NCBI RefSeq assembly: GCF_000980895.1
Contig: NZ_LAZX01000078.1
Span: 1-52,258, forward strand
Direction of reading: 5' to 3'
Origin: Sphingomonas sp. Ag1
GTDB taxonomy: Bacteria > Pseudomonadota > Alphaproteobacteria > Sphingomonadales > Sphingomonadaceae
Length of the DNA: 52,258 nt
Below, piece after piece: positions 47,152 to 52,258 of this stretch (positions are counted from its first letter, which is position 1; each line of letters starts with the position of its first letter). The position numbers and the translations under genes were made by a program. The notes beneath the pieces are model-generated. The model was not told where the DNA came from, made no database searches, and saw only the letters and a list, made by a program, of their open reading frames with translations.

Positions 47152-50100
47152 TCGCCCATCTCATCCGCTGGTCGGTGAGGAACCGCTTCTTCGTCGTGCT
47201 CGGCATGCTCGCGCTGGTCGGCGCGGGCCTGTGGGCGGTGCGCTCGACCCCGATCGACGCGCTGCCCGATCTTTCCGACGTGCAGGTCGTGATCCGCACT
47301 TCCTATCCGGGTCAGGCGCCGCAGATCGTCGAGAACCAGATCACCTATCCGCTCACCACCACCATGCTGTCGGTGCCCGGCGCCAAGACGGTGCGCGGCT
47401 ATAGCTTCTTCGGCGACAGCTTCGTCTATGTGATCTTCGAGGACGGCACCGATCTCTACTGGGCGCGCAGCCGCGTGCTCGAATATCTCAACCAGGTCCA
47501 GGGTCGGTTGCCGGCCAGCGCCCGCAGCGCGCTCGGGCCGGACGCGACCGGGGTCGGCTGGGTCTATGAATATGCGCTGGTCGACCGCACCGGCCGGCAC
47601 GATCTCTCGCAGCTTCGCGGGTTGCAGGACTGGTTCCTGCGCTACGAGCTGAAGACCGTGACCGGCGTGGCCGAAGTCGCCAGCATCGGCGGCATGGTCA
47701 AGCAGTACCAGGTGCTGCTCGATCCGGTGAAGCTCGCGGCCTACGGCGTAACCCACGCCCAGGCAGTGCAGGCGATCAGCCAAGCCAATCAGGAAGCCGG
47801 CGGCTCGGTGCTGGAAATGGCCGAGGCCGAATATATGGTCCGCGCCTCGGGCTATCTGAAAACGCTCGACGATTTCCGGGCAATCCCGCTCAAGACTGCG
47901 GCGGGCGGCGTGCCCGTCCGGCTCGGCGATGTCGCCACGATCCAGGTCGGCCCCGAGATGCGGCGCGGCATCGCCGAACTGAACGGCGAAGGCGAGGTCG
48001 CCGGCGGCGTCGTTATTCTTCGGTCAGGCAAGAACGCCCGTGAGACCATCGCGGCGGTCAAGGACAAGCTCGCCGATCTCAGGAAAAGTCTGCCGCCGGG
48101 CGTCGAGGTGGTCACGGTCTATGACCGCTCGCAGCTGATCGATCGCGCGGTCGAGAACCTCACCCGCAAGCTGGTCGAGGAGTTCATCGTCGTCGCATTG
48201 GTCTGCGCCCTGTTCCTCTGGCACGTCCGCTCGGCGCTGGTCGCGATCCTGACCTTGCCGCTCGGTGTGCTGGCCGCGTTCGTCGTAATGCGGTTCCAGG
48301 GGGTGAACGCCAACATCATGTCGCTGGGCGGCATCGCCATCGCCATCGGCGCGATGGTGGATGCGGCGGTCGTCATGATCGAGAACGCCCACAAGAGGAT
48401 CGAACGCTGGGAGCAGGATCACCCGGACAGACATCTCGATGGCGAGATGCGCTGGATCGTCGTCACCGAGGCGGCGGCCGAGGTCGGGCCGGCGCTGTTC
48501 TTCAGCCTGCTGATCATCACGCTGTCGTTCATTCCGGTCTTCACCCTGGAGGCGCAGGAAGGCCGGCTGTTCGCGCCGCTCGCCTTCACCAAGACCTATG
48601 CGATGGGCGCGGCCGCGATCCTGTCGGTGACCCTGGTGCCGATCCTGATGGGCTGGCTGATCCGGGGCCGCATTCCGGCCGAGCAGGCCAATCCGGTCAA
48701 TCGCTGGCTCACCAATATCTACCGGCCCGCGATCGACTGGACGATGAAGCGGCCCAAGGCAGTGCTGCTGATCGCGGCTCTGGTGTTCGCCACCACGGCC
48801 TGGCCGCTCAGCCGGCTCGGCGGCGAGTTCATGCCCAATCTCGACGAGGGCGACCTGCTCTACATGCCCTCGGCGCTGCCGGGCCTCTCGGCCGCCAAGG
48901 CGAGTGAGCTGCTCCAGCAGACCGACCGCCTGATCAAGACCGTGCCCGAAGTCGAAAGCGTGTTCGGCAAGGCCGGCCGCGCCGAGACCGCGACCGATCC
49001 CGCGCCGCTCGAAATGTTCGAGACGACGATCCAATTCAAGCCCCGCGACCAGTGGCGGTCGGGCATGACGCCCGAACGCCTTGTCGACGAGCTCGATCGC
49101 CGGGTGAAGCTTCCGGGTCTCGCCAATATCTGGGTGCCGCCGATCCGCAACCGCATCGACATGCTCGCGACGGGCATCAAGAGCCCGATCGGGGTCAAGG
49201 TGTCGGGCAGTGACCTCGCCGAGCTCGACCGCATCGCGCATGATGTCGAGACCGTGGCCAGGAGCGTGCCCGGCGTCAGCTCGGCGCTCGCCGAGCGGCT
49301 GACCGGCGGACGCTATGTCGATGTCGACATAGACCGCGCCGCCGCCGCGCGGTTCGGGCTCAACATCGCCGACGTCCAGGCCATCGTCTCCGGCGCGATC
49401 GGCGGCGAGACGATCGGCGAGACGGTCGAGGGCCTCGCCCGCTACCCGATCAGCGTGCGCTATCCGCGCGAATTGCGCGACAGCCTCGACGGGCTGCGGG
49501 GGCTACCGATCCTGACGCCCGCGGGCCAGCAGATCACCCTCGGCACGGTCGCCAATGTCACGATCGCCGAAGGGCCGCCGATGCTCAAGACCGAGAATGC
49601 CCGGCCCTCGACCTGGGTCTATGTCGATGTGCGCGGGCGCGATCTCGCCTCGGTGGTTGGCGATCTGCAACGCGCGGTGGCGAGACAGGTTCGGCTCTCG
49701 CCGGGGGTCAGCATCGCCTATTCGGGCCAGTTCGAATATCTCGAGCGCGCAGTCGACCGGTTGAAGCTGGTCGTGCCCGCGACGCTGCTGATCATCTTCG
49801 TGCTGCTCTACCTGATCTTCGGCCGCTTCGACGAGGCTGCGCTGATCATGGGCACGCTGCCGTTCGCGCTGACCGGCGGCATCTGGACGCTCTATCTGCT
49901 GGGGTTCAACCAGTCGGTTGCCACCGGGGTCGGGTTCATCGCGCTCGCCGGCATCTCCGCCGAGTTCGGGGTGGTGATGCTGATCTATCTCAAGAACGCG
50001 CTGGCGGAGCACACCGCAAATCCGGACGCCGCCGAAGTCGAGGCCGCCGTGCGCGAAGGCGCGCTGCTGCGCGTCCGTCCCAAGGCGATGACGGTGGCGG

Positions 50101-50291
50101 TGATCCTGGCCGGCCTGCTGCCGATCCTGCTGGGATCAGGCGCGGGTTCGGAGGTCATGAGCCGGATTGCCGCGCCGATGATCGGCGGCATGCTGACCGC
50201 GCCCTTGCTCTCAATGTTCGTTCTGCCCGCCGCCTATCTGCTGTTGCGCCGGCCCAAGACCGATCCCATCCCTCAACCCGTTTCATCATGA
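47148..50291 (+). CDS. cusA: heavy-metal RND efflux pump CusA-like
   Basis: A 1047-residue inner-membrane RND transporter of the heavy-metal (HME) group that exports Cu(I)/Ag(I) with proton exchange. N-terminal [22 protein letters not shown] begins the first span. [27 protein letters not shown] and [29 protein letters not shown] are the TM2-TM4 motifs with the proton-relay Asp. The C-terminal half includes [34 protein letters not shown]. Periplasmic Met residues (for example [13 protein letters not shown], the HME specificity motif) support copper/silver. Length is normal. It overlaps cusB and cusF-region starts by 4 bases. Confidence 0.95.
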   Translation: MIAHLIRWSVRNRFFVVLGMLALVGAGLWAVRSTPIDALPDLSDVQVVIRTSYPGQAPQIVENQITYPLTTTMLSVPGAKTVRGYSFFGDSFVYVIFEDGTDLYWARSRVLEYLNQVQGRLPASARSALGPDATGVGWVYEYALVDRTGRHDLSQLRGLQDWFLRYELKTVTGVAEVASIGGMVKQYQVLLDPVKLAAYGVTHAQAVQAISQANQEAGGSVLEMAEAEYMVRASGYLKTLDDFRAIPLKTAAGGVPVRLGDVATIQVGPEMRRGIAELNGEGEVAGGVVILRSGKNARETIAAVKDKLADLRKSLPPGVEVVTVYDRSQLIDRAVENLTRKLVEEFIVVALVCALFLWHVRSALVAILTLPLGVLAAFVVMRFQGVNANIMSLGGIAIAIGAMVDAAVVMIENAHKRIERWEQDHPDRHLDGEMRWIVVTEAAAEVGPALFFSLLIITLSFIPVFTLEAQEGRLFAPLAFTKTYAMGAAAILSVTLVPILMGWLIRGRIPAEQANPVNRWLTNIYRPAIDWTMKRPKAVLLIAALVFATTAWPLSRLGGEFMPNLDEGDLLYMPSALPGLSAAKASELLQQTDRLIKTVPEVESVFGKAGRAETATDPAPLEMFETTIQFKPRDQWRSGMTPERLVDELDRRVKLPGLANIWVPPIRNRIDMLATGIKSPIGVKVSGSDLAELDRIAHDVETVARSVPGVSSALAERLTGGRYVDVDIDRAAAARFGLNIADVQAIVSGAIGGETIGETVEGLARYPISVRYPRELRDSLDGLRGLPILTPAGQQITLGTVANVTIAEGPPMLKTENARPSTWVYVDVRGRDLASVVGDLQRAVARQVRLSPGVSIAYSGQFEYLERAVDRLKLVVPATLLIIFVLLYLIFGRFDEAALIMGTLPFALTGGIWTLYLLGFNQSVATGVGFIALAGISAEFGVVMLIYLKNALAEHTANPDAAEVEAAVREGALLRVRPKAMTVAVILAGLLPILLGSGAGSEVMSRIAAPMIGGMLTAPLLSMFVLPAAYLLLRRPKTDPIPQPVSS

Positions 50292-50302
50292 AGGAGAAGA
50301 CG

Positions 50303-50692
50303 ATGAACCATGCACGACTGACCATTGCCCTCGGCCTCGCCGCCCTGACTGCCGCGTGCGGCAAGAAGGCGGAGGCCCCCGTTGCGACTGAGACCAACGA
50401 GGCGGCGCCCGCCGCGACCATGAGCGGCGACATGGGCAACATGTCGATGGCGCCTGACGCGAACGCCGCGATCAAGGCCAAGGGCCATGGCACCGTCACC
50501 GCGATCGACAAGGCGGCAGGCACGATCACGCTCGATCATGGTCCGATCCCGGAGGCCAAGTGGCCCGCGATGACGATGGCGTTCAAGGCCGCGCCGTCGA
50601 TCACCGATGCGGTCAAGGTCGGCGACAAGGTCGATTTCGACCTCTCGCTCAAGGGCAGCGATGGCGAGGTCACCGCGATCGCAAAGCAGTGA
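50303..50692 (+). CDS. cusF: CusF-like copper-binding lipoprotein
   Basis: A 129-residue protein with a lipobox (LGLAALTAAC), a Met-containing linker (MSGDMGNMSMAPDANAA) and a CusF domain: GHGTVTAIDKAAGTITLDHGPIPEAKWPAMTMAFKAAP. The H..W..M.M set matches the CusF Cu(I) site with its capping Trp. It hands Cu(I) to the pump. The ATG at 50303 has AAGGAGAAG upstream. The same domain is also fused to CusB here. Confidence 0.92.
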   Translation: MNHARLTIALGLAALTAACGKKAEAPVATETNEAAPAATMSGDMGNMSMAPDANAAIKAKGHGTVTAIDKAAGTITLDHGPIPEAKWPAMTMAFKAAPSITDAVKVGDKVDFDLSLKGSDGEVTAIAKQ

Positions 50693-50940
50693 TCCGCTAA
50701 GTTCGACCGGAAAAAGCTGGTTGCGTCGCCGCTCCCGGGCGGCGACGCCCGTGCCGGCCGTCTGCCTGGCTGTGCGCCCGGTCGACGGTTGCGACCGGCA
50801 ACGCCCAATGCCAGCGGCGTTTCCCTGCGCGATCACCGACAATTTGAGCACGCTTCGCGGATCGCACATTGAACGTGCAAGCCGCCCTTGCTCGCGATAG
50901 CCTGAACGGCAAGGAGCCCAGTTTAGATGACCCAGCCAGT
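50693..50940. other. intergenic region with GC hairpin
   Basis: 248 bases between cusF and the last gene. It holds the hairpin at 50723-50748 (separate entry) and no clear gene. An in-frame TTG at 50869 could extend the next gene by 24 codons. Confidence 0.5.
50723..50748 (+). terminator. 10-bp GC hairpin after cusF
   Basis: GCGTCGCCGC...GCGGCGACGC, a perfect 10-base-pair stem with a 6-base loop (TCCCGG), 31 bases after the cusF stop. No T-run follows, so it may stabilise the transcript end or act as a weak terminator. Confidence 0.5.
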
Positions 50941-52236
50941 ATGACCTTGTTACCCGCGACACATCATGATCTCGTGAGCGAGCTTGTCCGTCGTTGGCGA
51001 GACGATCCCGGCGCCACCTATCGCTCCTGGTTTCTGTGGGACGAACGGCTGAAAAACTTCCGCTCCATCCGTCGCGGGCTGCAGCAGGTGGTCGCAGAAA
51101 TCGAAAGTGGGCGGTTCGGCGTCGCCTATCGCGGCTCGTCACTGGAAACGGTTGTCCACTCGATCGCCGAACAGCGGCAGATCTTCAAGGGCGCCGACCA
51201 TGCCTGGCTGTGGAAGCCCAAGCTGCGCATTCCAGACATCTACGAAAGCCCGGACAACCAGCGGGCGTTCGGTCGCCTGCTCGACAATTGCTCGTGCTGC
51301 GATACCGCCGAGGAGATCATCAGCCACATCCGCAGCATAGACGCGCTCAAGATCAAGGGGCTGGGGCCGGCGGCGGCCAACCTGCTCTATTTCCTTCACC
51401 CGACGCTGGTGCCGCCCTTCAATACCGCGATCGTCAAGGGCTACAATGCCGTCACCGGCGCCAAGGTGAAGCTCGGGTCATGGGATCATTTTCTCGCCAT
51501 GCGCGCCGGCATCCTCGACCTCAACGACCGTTACCGCGAGTTGCTCTCCAACGATCTCGGCGCGATCGGCGGACTGTTGTTCGACATTGGCTCGGGCCGC
51601 TATCCCGCGCCACCGCTGGAGGATGACGCAACGGCGGCCGACGACTGGCTCGGCAGATTGGAACATGCCAGAGCGGAGGCAAGCCGGCTCGACAAGACAG
51701 CCGCCGCGCAGGGCGAAACCGATCGCACGCACGCCGAAATCCAGGCCTGGCTGCGCGACCTCGGCCATGCCCTCGGTTACGATGTGTGGATCGCCGCCAA
51801 TGACCGCGGTCGACTTCACGCTGGCTGCCCGCTTGGACAGGGATGCCTCGAGCGCCTTCCAGACGCCATTGCGACCTCTCCCGGAGCGGACTCGATCCGC
51901 CTCATCGACGTGTTGTGGCTGGCGAAGGGTGGCGACGGCGTCGCCGCCGCGTTCGAGGTTGAACATTCGACCTCGATCTACTCGGGGATCGTGCGCATGC
52001 TCGATCTGGCGCTGTCGGGGAGCGATCTGCACGCTGCCGCCGGGCTATTCCTGGTCGCACCGAATGCGCGCGAGCAGGACGTTCGCGCGCAACTCCGTCG
52101 CCCGGCTTTCAGCCGTATTGCCGATCTCGACTTCGCCTATCTGCCCTATGGCGAGCTGGAGAGAAACAGGGACGCGATCGCTCGTTTTGGAACGGGATTG
52201 AAGGCCATCAAGGCGATCTCAAGCCCCCTTCCCTGA
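50941..52236 (+). CDS. restriction-endonuclease-like protein
   Basis: A 431-residue protein that I place loosely as a type II restriction-endonuclease-like protein. The N-terminal half contains IDALKIKGLGPAAANLLYFLHPTLVPPFNTAIVKGYNAVTG, like a helix-hairpin-helix DNA-binding segment. The C-terminal half has IDVLWLAKGGDGVAAAFEVEHSTSIYSGIVRMLDLAL, where D...EVEHS resembles a PD-(D/E)xK-type core, followed by RPAFSRIADLDFAYLPYGEL. No methyltransferase gene is next to it in the window. The frame could begin at TTG 50869; ATG 50941 is preferred. It ends within a few bases of what looks like a Tn3-family end. Confidence 0.6.
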   Translation: MTLLPATHHDLVSELVRRWRDDPGATYRSWFLWDERLKNFRSIRRGLQQVVAEIESGRFGVAYRGSSLETVVHSIAEQRQIFKGADHAWLWKPKLRIPDIYESPDNQRAFGRLLDNCSCCDTAEEIISHIRSIDALKIKGLGPAAANLLYFLHPTLVPPFNTAIVKGYNAVTGAKVKLGSWDHFLAMRAGILDLNDRYRELLSNDLGAIGGLLFDIGSGRYPAPPLEDDATAADDWLGRLEHARAEASRLDKTAAAQGETDRTHAEIQAWLRDLGHALGYDVWIAANDRGRLHAGCPLGQGCLERLPDAIATSPGADSIRLIDVLWLAKGGDGVAAAFEVEHSTSIYSGIVRMLDLALSGSDLHAAAGLFLVAPNAREQDVRAQLRRPAFSRIADLDFAYLPYGELERNRDAIARFGTGLKAIKAISSPLP

Positions 52237-52244
52237 AAGGGGGC
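52223..52244 (+). terminator. hairpin at the end of the last gene
   Basis: GCCCCCTT...AAGGGGGC with a 6-base loop, overlapping the stop codon, followed by GTTTG. It could be a terminator, but the right arm also forms the GGGGG tip of a possible transposon end (52239 onward). Confidence 0.4.
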
Positions 52245-52258
52245 GTTTGCGGGAGGGG
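52239..52258 (+). repeat. possible Tn3-family end at the window edge
   Basis: The last 20 bases, GGGGGCGTTTGCGGGAGGGG, closely resemble the outer tip of the Tn5393/Tn163-type inverted repeat as I remember it (GGGG-T-CGTTTGCGGGAG...). If so, a transposon begins here and extends beyond the window. The sequence stops before the diagnostic ACGCTAAG block, so this is unproven. Confidence 0.45.

Noticed and set aside
1..52258. CRISPR arrays, tRNA or rRNA genes
   Set aside because: I saw no regularly spaced repeats with unique spacers, no cloverleaf-like tRNA sequence and no rRNA signature. A covariance-model search was not possible here.

Overview
The window is GC-rich DNA, most like an alphaproteobacterium of the Sphingomonas/Sphingobium type. 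This is inferred from the TonB-dependent receptor, FixL/FixJ-like regulators, Met-rich CopA/CopB pairs, oleate hydratase and codon bias; no rRNA or housekeeping marker is present to prove it. It reads as an accessory metal-resistance island, mainly copper, that has been edited by transposons.

Layout. 1-0.8 kb: a broken FixL-like fragment that is a 560 bp direct copy of part of an intact kinase gene 16 kb downstream. 0.8-7.9 kb: a divergent pair of operons, with Dyp-type peroxidase, an unknown protein and a catalase-like protein on the minus strand, and TetR regulator, thioesterase, 3-hydroxyacyl-CoA dehydrogenase and oleate hydratase on the plus strand. 7.9-9.9 kb: a copper P-type ATPase cut off by an IS3-family element, followed by a truncated Tn3-family end that cuts copD. 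9.9-18.8 kb: copCD, a CnrYXH-like anti-sigma/sensor/ECF sigma operon, copA1-copB1, a DUF305 membrane protein, a FixL/FixJ-like pair and a stand-alone receiver. 18.8-21.2 kb: a corA pseudogene and an SDR/TetR pair. 21.2-26.9 kb: a TonB receptor with two PepSY membrane proteins and a HutC-type GntR regulator. 27-34 kb (minus strand): DUF411 protein, MFS transporter, copB2, copA2, alcohol and aldehyde dehydrogenases. 34.3-37.3 kb: small Met/His-rich secreted proteins and a GH130-like enzyme. 37.5-42.9 kb (minus strand): a compact operon of MerR regulator, two lipoproteins, a membrane-anchored NADH/FAD/2Fe-2S reductase, a b-type membrane protein, a seven-CxxCH cytochrome c, a DUF1622 protein and a Csp-type copper-storage protein. 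43-50.7 kb: a small secreted protein, two small Cys-bearing proteins and cusCBAF. 50.9-52.2 kb: a restriction-endonuclease-like gene, then what looks like the first bases of another Tn3-family end.

How the parts work together. Copper is handled in the periplasm by CopA oxidases, CopB, CopC and Met/His-rich proteins, exported by CusCBA-F, and probably sequestered by Csp. The most notable regulatory signal is a repeated promoter pattern, AGGG(G/T)-N13-TGCGTAT(T/A). It precedes copC, the ECF operon itself, copA1, the TonB receptor and the DUF411 gene, and I propose that it is the target of the local CnrH-like sigma factor. The most notable gene set is the reductase-cytochrome-Csp operon, which could carry NADH electrons across the inner membrane, perhaps to reduce Cu(II) to the Cu(I) that Csp binds. 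Functions are inferred from reading the translated sequences; no database search was run.
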